A stretch of 47,562 nucleotides of DNA, taken from positions 1 to 47,562 of the forward strand of contig SYEK01000003.1 in NCBI GenBank assembly GCA_005800815.1. The letters run 5' to 3'. The DNA comes from Actinomycetota bacterium (GTDB taxonomy: Bacteria; Actinomycetota; Actinomycetes; Nanopelagicales; Nanopelagicaceae). Positions 1-8,607 of this stretch are shown one piece after another. Under the pieces are notes generated by a model. It worked only from the letters and a program-made list of their open reading frames with translations. It ran no database searches and was not told the DNA's origin. Position 1 is the first letter of the stretch, and each line of letters begins with the position of its first letter. A program made the position numbers and the translations under genes.

Positions 1-447
1 CTATTGAGCTACCACTTCAATCGTTGCCGATGCAACCACACCATGACCTAGCGCGATCTTGACTGTGTGGCTCCCGGTCTTTTTGATATGGCCCTTTGTT
101 GTAATCGAGTGGCGATCGACATCCAAGCCAACTGCGCTTTTGATAGCAACGGCGACGTCTTTATCGGTGACAGATCCAAATAGGACGCCCTTTGCGCCCA
201 CCTTGACCTTAGTAGTAATAGTTGCGGCCTCAAGTGTGGCCTTGACCTCTTTAGCGTGATCGATATCGCGGATCTCACGGACCGATCTAGCCCGACGGAT
301 ACTCTGGATCTGCTTTTCTCCACCGAGTGACCATGCGATTGCATTTCCACGTGGCAACAAATAATTGCGGGCAAAGCCATCTTTGACAGTGACGACATCG
401 CCTGCGGCGCCTAGTCCTGCGACTTCACGAGTAAGGATGAGTTTCAT
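1..447 (-). CDS. rplI: 50S ribosomal protein L9
   Basis: Large-subunit ribosomal protein L9, which binds 23S rRNA near the base of the L1 stalk. The 148-residue product begins MKLILTREVAGLG, followed by the family's typical KDGFARNYLLPRG stretch (about residues 23-35), then a long helix and a C-terminal RNA-binding domain. I place the start at 447; a longer open frame exists upstream, but it would overlap rpsR and add unrelated residues. A purine-rich AAGGAG-type site lies just upstream. It is the last gene of rpsF-ssb-rpsR-rplI, 14 bases after rpsR, so it is probably co-transcribed. The stop codon is the first three bases of the window, so the gene is complete. Confidence 0.96.
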   Translation of the reverse strand: MKLILTREVAGLGAAGDVVTVKDGFARNYLLPRGNAIAWSLGGEKQIQSIRRARSVREIRDIDHAKEVKATLEAATITTKVKVGAKGVLFGSVTDKDVAVAIKSAVGLDVDRHSITTKGHIKKTGSHTVKIALGHGVVASATIEVVAQ

Positions 448-461
448 AGTTGATTCACTCC

Positions 462-749
462 TTATTTCGCCGAAGATGTGTAGGGAAGTAGGGCTACTTC
501 GCGGCTGTTCTTGACTGCAGTTGCAATCGAGCGCTGGTGTTGTGTGCATGCACCAGTGACGCGTCGGGCACGGATCTTGCCGCGATCGGAGATGTACTTG
601 CGAAGGGTAGATATGTCTTTGTAGTCGATGTAGGTGAGCTTTTGCTGGCAGAAACTGCACGGCTTCTTCTTGAACTTCTTGTTTAGGGCAGCGGCCTTTG
701 CGCCCTTGTTCTTTGGCTCGCGTAGAGCCTTGTTATTTCTTGCTCCCAT
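462..749 (-). CDS. rpsR: 30S ribosomal protein S18
   Basis: Small-subunit protein S18, the partner of S6 on the 16S rRNA platform. The 95-residue protein has a basic N-terminus ([13 protein letters not shown]), a CSFC pair near residues 32-35, the conserved YIDYKD segment and the [14 protein letters not shown] core. The CxxC pair plus a later Cys suggest the zinc-binding (C+) form of S18, as found in many actinobacteria; zinc binding is inferred from the residues only. Length is slightly above the usual 75-85 because of the N-terminal extension. It sits between ssb and rplI in the standard S6 operon. Confidence 0.96.
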   Translation of the reverse strand: MGARNNKALREPKNKGAKAAALNKKFKKKPCSFCQQKLTYIDYKDISTLRKYISDRGKIRARRVTGACTQHQRSIATAVKNSREVALLPYTSSAK

Positions 750-831
750 TGTGGTGCTCCTTGTTCAGATGCCCTAGTTGTCTTCGTTAATTGATTTTTA
801 ACTAGTCCTAGGAATGGATGGATAGGTGGAT

Positions 832-1341
832 TTAAAAGGGTGGTTCATCGGTGGTTGAGCTACCCCAACCACCGCCTGCTGCCGGTGTTGAGGATGCTGC
901 AGCGGCCCATGGATCTTCGGTAAATGAATCGCTGGCAGCCGGTGCTGAGAATGCGCCGCCTGTGCCGCCAGTACGCGCGGCCTTGGTGACTTTAGCGGTG
1001 GCATTACGTAGTGATGGACCGACCTCATCTACCTCTACCTCAAAGACTGTTCGCTTCTCGCCCTCTTTTGTCTCAAAAGAGCGCTGCTTCAATCGACCCG
1101 AGAGGATCACGCGCATTCCCTTTGTCAGTGACTCGGCAACGTTCTCGGCTGCCTGACGCCAGATCTGACACTGCAGAAAAAGGCTATCGCCATCTTTCCA
1201 CTCATTGGTCTGCTTATCGAGATAGCGAGGGGTGGAGGCAACACGGAACTTGGCAACGGCCGCACCTGATGGTGTGAAACGTAGCTCGGGATCATCAACT
1301 AGGTTGCCAATCATCGTAATCGTTGTATCTCCTGCTGCCAT
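832..1341 (-). CDS. ssb: single-stranded DNA-binding protein
   Basis: SSB protects single-stranded DNA during replication and repair and recruits partner proteins through its C-terminal tip. The 169-residue product has an N-terminal OB fold (about residues 1-115; [15 protein letters not shown] and [12 protein letters not shown] are typical of actinobacterial SSB). A flexible Gly/Ala/Ser-rich linker follows, and the C-terminus is the protein-docking peptide DEPPF. It lies between rpsF and rpsR on the same strand, the usual bacterial arrangement, about 80 bases upstream of rpsR and 39 bases after rpsF. No second ssb is visible in the window. Confidence 0.96.
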   Translation of the reverse strand: MAAGDTTITMIGNLVDDPELRFTPSGAAVAKFRVASTPRYLDKQTNEWKDGDSLFLQCQIWRQAAENVAESLTKGMRVILSGRLKQRSFETKEGEKRTVFEVEVDEVGPSLRNATAKVTKAARTGGTGGAFSAPAASDSFTEDPWAAAASSTPAAGGGWGSSTTDEPPF

Positions 1342-1380
1342 TTTTTCCTTCTCTCTATCTACTCGTGGGATCCGTGCTCA

Positions 1381-1668
1381 TTATTTCTCTGGACGTATGA
1401 CTTTGGTGCGCAGAATCGCTTCATTCAAGTTGAGCTGACGATCTAACTCTTTGATTGCAGCTGGCTCGCAGTTCATATCGATGACTGCATAGATACCTTC
1501 GCCCTTTTTCATGATTTCAAATGACATACGGCGACGGCCCCACAAGTCGAGCTTGTTGACGGTTCCGCCGGAGTCTTTGATGATCTTCAAATATGTCTCA
1601 AGGCTTGGTGTGACTGTACGTTCTTCAAGTTCTGGATCAAGAATGACCATAAGTTCATAGTGACGCAT
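1381..1668 (-). CDS. rpsF: 30S ribosomal protein S6
   Basis: Small-subunit protein S6, which forms a heterodimer with S18 before binding 16S rRNA. The 95-residue protein starts [12 protein letters not shown] and contains the conserved [20 protein letters not shown] region; length is normal. It is the first gene of the ribosomal/ssb group. Upstream on the same strand an AGGAGG sequence (bases 1681-1686) lies 12 bases before the start codon and can pair with a CCTCCT at 1719-1724, so translation may be controlled by leader folding (see the leader feature). The upstream glycosyltransferase gene ends about 100 bases away. Confidence 0.96.
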   Translation of the reverse strand: MRHYELMVILDPELEERTVTPSLETYLKIIKDSGGTVNKLDLWGRRRMSFEIMKKGEGIYAVIDMNCEPAAIKELDRQLNLNEAILRTKVIRPEK

Positions 1669-1680
1669 GCGTTAACCCGA

Positions 1681-1724
1681 CCTCCTCTGGACTAAGACGG
1701 CCACGGCATTTCCGTGACAGGAGG
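1681..1724 (-). promoter_or_regulatory. candidate S6:S18-binding rpsF leader RNA hiding the SD
   Basis: On the minus-strand transcript, CCTCCT (1719-1724) can pair with AGGAGG (1681-1686), which is the rpsF Shine-Dalgarno sequence. Inside lies a second perfect stem, CACGG/CCGTG (minus-strand reading; 1712-1716 with 1702-1706), with a five-base loop. The long 3' side of the internal loop carries GCCGTCTTAG, with a CCG next to the inner stem. Known S6:S18 leaders have two stems separated by a bulge containing CCG that mimics the 16S site. The match is by inspection, not by covariance model. Confidence 0.5.
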
Positions 1725-1731
1725 GTTAGTG

Positions 1732-1769
1732 CCTCCCCCAACCGGCATCGGATGCTGGTGAGGGGGTGC
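1732..1769 (-). terminator. strong hairpin between the GT87 gene and rpsF
   Basis: CCGGCAT (1742-1748) pairs with ATGCTGG (1752-1758), and outside it CCCCC (1735-1739) pairs with GGGGG (1762-1766), giving a stable two-part stem. It starts at the stop codon of the upstream membrane gene. There is no T-run on the minus strand, so it may be a weak or Rho-assisted terminator, an mRNA-stabilising end, or part of the rpsF leader. Confidence 0.45.
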
Positions 1770-2962
1770 TAAGGGTAGGCCTTGGAGGCCTCAAAGAGTA
1801 AATCAAGGGCCTTGCCCTGTGGATTGCCGGCGGCCAGGGCTCGCTTTGCCAAGACCCACACGAGGTAGAGCGATGTAGCGATCCGCAAAAGAGAGAGCCC
1901 TGCGTAGAGCTGGCCCGAAAGACCGTAGGTAGCGCCAGTGACAAGTGCTAGATGCTGCCAAATGGCGATGTGATACACAATCTCACCACCTTGCCAGACC
2001 CAAAAGGCGGGCAGATCTTTTGTGTGCGTCAGGGCGATTACCGCAAGTGGTGTTAGCCATAAGACGTATTGCGGTGAGTAGACCTTGCTGGCCAGCATGA
2101 TCGTTGCCATGAGAATGAATGCAACCGATGCAAGGGTGGGCGTTGATTTAATCTCAAAGAGAAAGATAGCTATCGCTGTAAGAACGATCAATAAGAGGAG
2201 AAGTGAAAGATAGTTCAGATTTGTAAGTGGCAGACCCAATTGATTCAGGGCTAACCAAAGCGAGCCCCAATCGGCATTTCGCTCTAGATTGAGTGTGTAA
2301 AAACGTGACCACCCTGTCGGAGTTGTCACTATGAATGGCAGATTGATCGCAGACCATACTCCAACTACGGTCATCAGATATTTGATTAACTCTCTTATAC
2401 GATCTTGGCGCCAGAGGATCAAGGCGATAGGTAAGAGTAAAAAGATCGGTAAGAACTTTGTCGAGATTGAAAGGCCGATTGCTAGGGCACTGTATAGATA
2501 TGCCTTGCGATCAAACCAGTAGATTGAGAGCATCATGGTGATAATCGCCCAGAGATCCCAGTTGATGTAGAGAGATGCGATCATGGCAGGTGCAACAGGT
2601 AAGAGATATGAAAAGCTCGGTCTTATTCTGCTCACAACAAAGACTAAGCCGATAAAGAGTGCTGCCAAGAAAATTACATTGATATTGAAGTAGGTGAGAG
2701 GTGAATCCGTAAAGGCGGCGGTGGCAAACATCACCATGCCAGTCAAAACAGGGTACTCCACGGCATTTACATCACTGGTGTAAGGCCACTGGTTCTTATC
2801 TAATCCGCGAGCGCCAAAGAGTGAGGGAAGATCGCTATAACAGGCGTGAACGTACTGATCAGGAGTAGCCCACGTCGTGTCTTGGCAGGTGGAGAATTTC
2901 GCGAAAGAGATCAGTGATGCTAAAACTGCCAGTGCCAAGAGGGCCCTTGAGCGCATAGCCAT
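1769..2962 (-). CDS. GT87-type polytopic membrane glycosyltransferase (DUF2029)
   Basis: A 397-residue integral membrane protein with a hydrophobic N-terminal segment, a periplasmic-looking loop of about residues 28-70 and roughly ten further membrane segments (for example FINVIFLAALFIGLVF-like and ILWLTPLAVIAL-like stretches). This topology and the position between ponA and rpsF match the actinobacterial GT87/DUF2029 family, polyprenyl-phosphate-sugar-dependent mannosyl or arabinosyl transferases acting outside the membrane; Mycobacterium has a member of this family (Rv0051) in the same slot. The acceptor cannot be told from sequence. Its start overlaps the ponA stop by one base (TAATG on the minus strand), implying translational coupling with the penicillin-binding protein and a shared cell-envelope role. 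Confidence 0.75.
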   Translation of the reverse strand: MAMRSRALLALAVLASLISFAKFSTCQDTTWATPDQYVHACYSDLPSLFGARGLDKNQWPYTSDVNAVEYPVLTGMVMFATAAFTDSPLTYFNINVIFLAALFIGLVFVVSRIRPSFSYLLPVAPAMIASLYINWDLWAIITMMLSIYWFDRKAYLYSALAIGLSISTKFLPIFLLLPIALILWRQDRIRELIKYLMTVVGVWSAINLPFIVTTPTGWSRFYTLNLERNADWGSLWLALNQLGLPLTNLNYLSLLLLLIVLTAIAIFLFEIKSTPTLASVAFILMATIMLASKVYSPQYVLWLTPLAVIALTHTKDLPAFWVWQGGEIVYHIAIWQHLALVTGATYGLSGQLYAGLSLLRIATSLYLVWVLAKRALAAGNPQGKALDLLFEASKAYP

Positions 2963-4863
2963 TACGGGTTACGGCTTTGAACGCCACCTGATGTCATCAC
3001 AATGGGCTCAAGGCCGCCTATATTCGATGGCGCAGGAAACTCCATGATCTCTTGGCCTTTCAGGGCGCCCTTCATAAAGGCGGTCCAGATTCTCGCCGGA
3101 AATGTTCCTCCCGTTACCGATGTCAGGCCACCGATTCCATTGAGAGACTCAGATGCGCTATCACGAAAGAGTGCAACCGATGCCGCTAGTTGAGGTGTGT
3201 ATGCGCTAAACCAGGCCGATGCATTTGACTGTGATGTTCCGGTTTTGCCTGCGGCTGGTCGACCCAACGCTAAGGCTGCAGCTCCAGTACCACCGGTGAT
3301 TGTTCCTTTGAGTGCATATGTTAAATCGGCCATGACCTCTTGAGAGAATACTTCCTGGCTCTCTTGTTTTGCCTCATAGAGAACTCCTTTGTTAGAGCCC
3401 CTGACTTGACTAACTAGATAAGGCTTTGACTTGACTCCTTGGGCGGCAAATGTCGCATATACATTTGCCACATCGATGACTCGAGGACTTGCAACACCAA
3501 GGACGACAGATGGTGTTGGCATCATCGCAACTGATTCTGGGATACCGGCCCTGCGTGCCACATCCACAACGGCTATCGGCCCGACTTTGATCCCAAGTGG
3601 GACAAAGATCGTGTTGATCGAGTACTTTGTCGCATTGAACAGGCTGACCTGGCCCCAACCCTGATCACCATAGTTTGAGACCTCATATGGTTTGCCGGCA
3701 TCATCATAGGTCTGTGGTGAATCACCGTTCCACATCGATGTTAGAGGTATCCCTTGTTCAAGGGCGGCAATGATCGCAAAGGGTTTGAAAGTCGAGCCTG
3801 CCAAGGCAATCGACTGCGTAGCATCACTGAGCTGTCGTGCTAGATAATCACGACCACCATAGAGTGCGACTATCTCCCCGGTCCCTGGGCGAATCGCCAC
3901 TAGACCAATGCGTAAATTTTCAGGTGCCTTCTTCGGATAGAACTTATTGACTGCATCCACTGCCGATTGTTGGGCCTGTTGATCTAGCGTCGTCTTGATG
4001 ACAAGCCCACCGATTAATAACTGATCCTGTGCGAACCCAAGTCTTGCCAACTCTTTCTGTACCGCCTCGATGATGTGACCTTTTGGGCCGCTTAACTGTC
4101 CCGATGTGGATCGAGGCGCAACGGCTGGAAACTTCATCTTGGCAGCGCCGGCTTCATCGAGCCAACCTGCATCGAGCATCCCCTCTTTGACATATTCAAA
4201 TCGAGCTAAGAGCCTGGCCTCATTGCCTTTCTTAAATGCCGGATCATAGAGTCCAGGAGAGCGCAGGATCGAGGCGATGACTGCGGCCTGAGCGTTGGTC
4301 AATTGATCGACGTTGCGATTGAAATACTGCTGTGATGCCGTCATCACACCATATGAACCACGGCCAAAGTAGATCGTATTGAGATAGCTTTCAAAGATCT
4401 GATCTTTAGAGAGTTGGTTCTCCAATTTGATCGCAATGACTAACTCTTTAATCTTGCGCTCAATTGTGCGACTAGGGGTCAAAAAGGCCGTCTTGGCATA
4501 CTGCTGGGTGATAGTCGAGCCGCCTTGCAGAGATCCACCTCGAAGGTTGTTAAATACCGCTCGGGCTATTCCGGTAACACTGAATGCACGGTTTGAGTAG
4601 AAGCTGCGATCTTCGGCGGCTAGAACCGCATGGCGTAGATTCAAGGGGATCTGTGCCAAGGGGATGATCTGGCGGTTTTGTGTGCCTACTCGACCAATCT
4701 CCTCACCATTGGAGTATTGGATGATGGTGGATTGACTGTTCACATAGGCGTTGGGATCTGGGATATCGACTGTGAAATATGCCAACGCGAACAAAACAGC
4801 GCCTGCGATGAAGGCAAAACCTCCAAGAAAGACGGTAGTTCTGATGAGGAATCTGCGAAGCAT
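2962..4863 (-). CDS. ponA: bifunctional class A penicillin-binding protein
   Basis: Peptidoglycan polymerase and cross-linker acting outside the membrane. The 633-residue protein has one N-terminal membrane anchor (about residues 8-30), a GT51 glycosyltransferase domain with AAEDRSFYS, GGSTITQQYAK and NTIYFGRGSYG, and a transpeptidase domain with the three active-site motifs STFK (in LAGSTFKPF), SIN (in TKYSINTIF) and KTGTS. The C-terminus ends shortly after the transpeptidase, without a PASTA domain. Class A proteins of this locus (PonA1 in Mycobacterium) are the main actinobacterial elongation polymerase. Upstream by 9 bases is the DUF5318 gene and downstream the GT87 gene, so all three probably form one operon. 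Confidence 0.94.
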   Translation of the reverse strand: MLRRFLIRTTVFLGGFAFIAGAVLFALAYFTVDIPDPNAYVNSQSTIIQYSNGEEIGRVGTQNRQIIPLAQIPLNLRHAVLAAEDRSFYSNRAFSVTGIARAVFNNLRGGSLQGGSTITQQYAKTAFLTPSRTIERKIKELVIAIKLENQLSKDQIFESYLNTIYFGRGSYGVMTASQQYFNRNVDQLTNAQAAVIASILRSPGLYDPAFKKGNEARLLARFEYVKEGMLDAGWLDEAGAAKMKFPAVAPRSTSGQLSGPKGHIIEAVQKELARLGFAQDQLLIGGLVIKTTLDQQAQQSAVDAVNKFYPKKAPENLRIGLVAIRPGTGEIVALYGGRDYLARQLSDATQSIALAGSTFKPFAIIAALEQGIPLTSMWNGDSPQTYDDAGKPYEVSNYGDQGWGQVSLFNATKYSINTIFVPLGIKVGPIAVVDVARRAGIPESVAMMPTPSVVLGVASPRVIDVANVYATFAAQGVKSKPYLVSQVRGSNKGVLYEAKQESQEVFSQEVMADLTYALKGTITGGTGAAALALGRPAAGKTGTSQSNASAWFSAYTPQLAASVALFRDSASESLNGIGGLTSVTGGTFPARIWTAFMKGALKGQEIMEFPAPSNIGGLEPIVMTSGGVQSRNP

Positions 4864-4872
4864 TAGTCAAGG

Positions 4873-5286
4873 CTACCTTGCCGCGTAATCCTCGTCCTCT
4901 AAGGTGCGCACCTTGCGGGGCGCCTTACGCTCTTGTCCATCACCTAAGACAAAAGAGGCGCATAAGTGATTCCATAAACACTCTCGGCACACCTCGACAA
5001 CATAGACACGAAACTCACCGAACTCACTCTCCATATCGGCTAGCTCTTGGGGTGACTTGATTCGCCCTGAGTACTGGCCCAACTGTTCACCGAAGGTGTA
5101 GCGCAGTTCGACGAGCTGGTTTTTCTTACAGACCGGGCAGTCGCGCCTGGTTCTTTGGCCATGCCACTTTGCCGCCCTGACCAAATATGGATCGGCATCA
5201 CAGGCATCGATGGTTCCCCGAAAGAGTGCCAACAAGGTGGCACGCTTATCGAGTGAATAATCGATGTAGGAGCGTTGCGACTTCAT
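4873..5286 (-). CDS. DUF5318 family protein
   Basis: A 137-residue soluble protein with two cysteine clusters, CPVC near residue 55 and CRECLWNHLC near residue 100, that could form a zinc knuckle. Between them is a conserved-looking segment with RYTFGEQLGQYSGRI. Length, cysteines and location directly upstream of the class A PBP match the actinobacterial DUF5318 family (Rv0049 in M. tuberculosis has the same length and neighbour). Its function is not known. It is the first gene of the DUF5318-ponA-GT87 group and is divergent from the MFS gene with only 43 bases between starts. Confidence 0.8.
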   Translation of the reverse strand: MKSQRSYIDYSLDKRATLLALFRGTIDACDADPYLVRAAKWHGQRTRRDCPVCKKNQLVELRYTFGEQLGQYSGRIKSPQELADMESEFGEFRVYVVEVCRECLWNHLCASFVLGDGQERKAPRKVRTLEDEDYAAR

Positions 5287-5329
5287 AGTTTCTTAGAATA
5301 AAGCAAGTTCTGCGACTACGCTCTTTCTT

Positions 5330-6604
5330 ATGGGGTTTTTTCAACTACTCAAACACCCCAGATTTTCGCGGTTGCTTGCCATCCGTTGGGCCGGACAAGC
5401 TACCGATGGCATCTTTCAGAGTGCGCTGGCCTCCTTCGTTCTATTCTCCCCAGAGCGCCAGGCAGATGCATTAAGTGCCGCCCTTGGTTTTGCAGTCGTC
5501 TTGCTGCCATACTCGATCGTTGGGCCCTTTGTTGGGACGATCCTGGATCGAATATCACGCCAGCGTGCACTGTTCTTCTCCAATATTTTACGTAGTACCA
5601 ACCTCGTGGTCGTTGCACTCTTTGTATTTAATGGAACCACTGGAGTTGCACTCACTGTGGTCGTCTTGATCGCCTTTGGGATCAACCGACTAATCCTGGC
5701 CGCACTCTCTGCCGGTCTTCCTCTCCTGGTCGATTCGAAATCTCTAATCACAGCCAATGCCATCGCAGTAACAGGTGGCACAGTCTTAGTCGTCATCGGT
5801 GGTGGCCTCGGTGTCGGGGTGCGCGCACTGCTTGATTCATTGGCTATCGCCGATCACGCCGATGCTGTACTCGTGCTCATCGCTAGTAGTGGTTATTTCA
5901 TCTCGGCCATGTTGACAAGTAGGTTAAAAAAACTTGAAATCGGCCCACTCGAACATGAAAAGGCATCGGCGAGTTTGAGTCAGGGTGTAAAAGATATGCG
6001 TCAGGGTGTTGCATTCCTGGCACATCACTCAGATGCCGCCCGTGGGATCCTTGCAACGGCCGTGCACCGTGGGGGGCTAACGGCTCTGACTCTCACAGCG
6101 CTCTTATTGGCACGCAATACCTTCAATGATCCCTCCTCTCCTGAACAGGGTCTTAAGGACTTTGGTTTTGCACTCTCCTTTGCAGGAATAGGTGTCTTTC
6201 TTGGCGCCTTTCTGGCCCCATATGGCGTGGCCAAATTTGGTCGCCACCGGTGGATGAAGTTTGCCCTGTTTGCCAGCGCTCCCTGTCCATTGATCTTGGC
6301 CGCCTCTGCCACCCAGTTGGCTCTAATAACAACTGCGCTACTGGTCTCCTTCTTCGGGCAGAACCTCAAGGTGACAAACGATGCGCTCGTCCAATCCAAG
6401 ATCGATGATTACTTTCGTGGCCGCGTCTTTGCCGTCTATGACGTCCTTGTTAATGGCGCGATCGTCTCTGGTGGTTTGATCGCCGCCTTGCTCTTGCCGC
6501 CCTCAGGTGTCTCGGTGATTCTTCCCATCTGTGTGAGCGCAGCTTACTTTCTTATCGCAGTGCTCTTACTTCGTCCCTCTGTTTTTCCACCAGTGAAGAA
6601 GTAG
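5330..6604 (+). CDS. MFS transporter
   Basis: A 424-residue major facilitator superfamily protein with about twelve hydrophobic segments. A DRISRQRALFFSN loop between segments 2 and 3 (GxxxDRxxRR-like) is the family signature, and a longer polar loop lies around residues 195-230 (SRLKKLEIGPLEHEK...). Substrate is unknown; exporters of this general type handle drugs or metabolites. It is encoded alone on the plus strand, between the divergent DUF5318 gene and the convergent pcnA. Its last 39 bases overlap the 3' end of pcnA on the opposite strand, which is unusual. The start ATG is at 5330, just after a TTTCTT stretch with no clear SD, so leaderless translation is possible. Confidence 0.85.
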   Translation: MGFFQLLKHPRFSRLLAIRWAGQATDGIFQSALASFVLFSPERQADALSAALGFAVVLLPYSIVGPFVGTILDRISRQRALFFSNILRSTNLVVVALFVFNGTTGVALTVVVLIAFGINRLILAALSAGLPLLVDSKSLITANAIAVTGGTVLVVIGGGLGVGVRALLDSLAIADHADAVLVLIASSGYFISAMLTSRLKKLEIGPLEHEKASASLSQGVKDMRQGVAFLAHHSDAARGILATAVHRGGLTALTLTALLLARNTFNDPSSPEQGLKDFGFALSFAGIGVFLGAFLAPYGVAKFGRHRWMKFALFASAPCPLILAASATQLALITTALLVSFFGQNLKVTNDALVQSKIDDYFRGRVFAVYDVLVNGAIVSGGLIAALLLPPSGVSVILPICVSAAYFLIAVLLLRPSVFPPVKK

Positions 6605-8005
6605 CTCTGTAGCCTGCTCCTCACCGATTAAACCTTGCTCCATACGCAGCTCCATCAAGAAATCCATCGCCGCCCCGACCTCTGGTGAGGGTTGAATCTT
6701 CAGTATCGCCATTACCTGCTCGCCATCTAAATCGGGGCGGATCTTGGAGAGCTCCTCCTGCTCCATCAAGATGGCAATACGCGCCTCAAGTGAGTCATAG
6801 GTCTTTGAGAGCAGTACTGCCTTTGTCTTATTGCGAGTTGTGCAATCGGCGCGAGTGAGCACATGTAGATGTTCGAGTAAATCTCCGGCATCGCGTACAT
6901 ATCTGCGCACAGCGGCATCGCTCCACTCACCATCTCCATAGCCATGAAAGCGCAGGTGCAAAGCGGTCAGGGTCGCCACCGCCTCAATAGTCTGGCTATC
7001 AAAGCGCATCTCCTGCAGCCGTTTTTTCACAAGTCGAGCTCCAACGACCTCATGGTGATGAAAAGAGACTCCGCCACCCTCGATTAGATTTCTCGTCTTT
7101 GGCTTTCCTATATCGTGCAACAAGGCGGCAAGACGAATAACCAGATTCACCCCACCCAAACGCCCCTCTAACATGATCGCCTGCTCTAGCACTGTGATTG
7201 AATGCTCGTACACATCTTTATGGTGGTGGTGTTCATCGATCTCCAAACGAAGTTTGGGTATCTCCGGCAGAATGATCTGTGCCAGACCTGTGTCTACCAA
7301 GATCGTGATTCCAAGTCGTGGGTTAGAAGAGGTCACAATCTTGATGAACTCATCGCGTATTCGCTCAGCCGAAACTATTGTGATGCGAGCTGCCAATTCA
7401 GTAATTGATGTTAAGAGATCGGGATGAATCTGAAAATCCAGCTGGCTGGCAAAACGAGCAGCACGCATCATCCGTAGAGGATCATCTGTAAATGAATCAC
7501 TGGGTAGGCCCGGTGTGCGCAGTAATCTCTTAGCCAGGTCTTGTAGGCCATTAAATGGATCGATAAACTCTGGAGCATCACCTGTGAGCTCTAAGGCCAT
7601 CGCATTGATTGTGAAATCGCGGCGCGATAAATCACCCAGAATAGAGTTACCAAACTCCACCTCTGGTTTGCGTGAATCACAGGCGTAGTGTTCGCTGCGA
7701 TAGGTCGTTATCTCAACCGTTGTTTCACCTCGCCTTCCTGCAACGGTTCCGAATGCGATACCGATCTCCCAGATATTCTCTGCCCACATCTGCAAGATCT
7801 TCTTCGTCTCTTGCGGATGCGCATTTGTTGTGAAATCCAAATCATTTCCCAGACGCCCAAGGATCGCATCGCGCACAGGACCACCGACTAAGGCCAAGGT
7901 GAAGCCCTTGGCTTTAAATGCCTGCGCAAGAGTCCCAGCCAGTGGTGCGCGCTCTATGAGAGAGCGGATCGCTAACTCTCCTGCGGGGCCTAAAGCACTA
8001 TTCAC
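6566..8005 (-). CDS. pcnA: CCA tRNA nucleotidyltransferase
   Basis: Adds or repairs the 3' CCA end of tRNAs. The 479-residue protein has the class II nucleotidyltransferase head with LVGGPVRDAILGR and the metal-binding DLD in GNDLDFTT, then RRDFTINAMA, the RMMRAARFASQL neck and a C-terminal HD domain with LLHDIGKPKT. The HD domain is usual in the bacterial subfamily annotated pcnA/cca in actinobacteria. A CCA enzyme is needed here: of the four complete tRNA genes in the window only tRNA-Ser(UGA) encodes its CCA. It is divergent from the NUDIX gene (33 bases apart) as in Mycobacterium (Rv3907c/Rv3908). The 3' end overlaps the MFS gene by 39 bases. Confidence 0.93.
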   Translation of the reverse strand: MNSALGPAGELAIRSLIERAPLAGTLAQAFKAKGFTLALVGGPVRDAILGRLGNDLDFTTNAHPQETKKILQMWAENIWEIGIAFGTVAGRRGETTVEITTYRSEHYACDSRKPEVEFGNSILGDLSRRDFTINAMALELTGDAPEFIDPFNGLQDLAKRLLRTPGLPSDSFTDDPLRMMRAARFASQLDFQIHPDLLTSITELAARITIVSAERIRDEFIKIVTSSNPRLGITILVDTGLAQIILPEIPKLRLEIDEHHHHKDVYEHSITVLEQAIMLEGRLGGVNLVIRLAALLHDIGKPKTRNLIEGGGVSFHHHEVVGARLVKKRLQEMRFDSQTIEAVATLTALHLRFHGYGDGEWSDAAVRRYVRDAGDLLEHLHVLTRADCTTRNKTKAVLLSKTYDSLEARIAILMEQEELSKIRPDLDGEQVMAILKIQPSPEVGAAMDFLMELRMEQGLIGEEQATELLLHWWKNRGTK

Positions 8006-8037
8006 AATAAGTAAGGTTAGAGCAGTACCCTAGCCAC

Positions 8038-8607
8038 ATGATCCCTGCACCTGGTGCGGGCAGCGACGGCATTAAGAAAAAGCGGAAGCGCAAGCGCCCC
8101 GCCAACCGCGGCCCCCAGACTCACTCTTCACCTGCACCGGCTAGCGCGAAAAAACCTGCCACAAAGAGGCCATACTCCAAACGCGTTGATGAGATCAGTG
8201 CAGGAGGATTGGTCATCGATGCAACTGGCACACGTGGCCTTCTCATCGGGCGAATCGATCATAAAGATGCCAGTGGAAAACGTCTGCTGTGGTCACTGCC
8301 CAAGGGTCATATTGAGGAGGGTGAGACACCAGAGCAGGCCGCTATCCGTGAAGTGGCAGAGGAGACTGGGATTACATCATCCATCTTGCGCTCCTTAGGT
8401 GTCATTGATTTTTGGTTCATGGCAGGTGGTAAGAGGATTCATAAGACCGTCCATCACTATCTCTTCTCGGAAGTAAGTGGGGATCTGGTGCCACAAGTAA
8501 GTGAGGTCGATGAGGTCTCATGGTTTCCTCTAGATGAGATCATTGGACTCCTTGCCTATCCAGATGAGAAAAAGCTGATCGCACGAAGTGGCCAGTTAAA
8601 GATATGA
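8038..8607 (+). CDS. NUDIX hydrolase (MutT4-like)
   Basis: A 189-residue NUDIX protein with a full Nudix box beginning GHIEEGETPEQAAIREV and finishing AEETGI (about residues 104-126), so it should hydrolyse a nucleoside diphosphate-linked substrate using Mg2+. The first 55 residues are very rich in Lys, Arg, Pro and Ala and look disordered; a similar basic tail exists in actinobacterial homologues at this locus (mutT4/Rv3908). The precise substrate cannot be read from sequence. The gene is the first of a tight plus-strand series: its stop overlaps the next start by four bases (ATGA at 8604). Confidence 0.88.
   Translation: MIPAPGAGSDGIKKKRKRKRPANRGPQTHSSPAPASAKKPATKRPYSKRVDEISAGGLVIDATGTRGLLIGRIDHKDASGKRLLWSLPKGHIEEGETPEQAAIREVAEETGITSSILRSLGVIDFWFMAGGKRIHKTVHHYLFSEVSGDLVPQVSEVDEVSWFPLDEIIGLLAYPDEKKLIARSGQLKI

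Noticed and set aside
448-660. N-terminal extension of L9
   Set aside because: The extension is antisense-free but overlaps rpsR in another frame, and L9 proteins start with MKLILT-type sequences.
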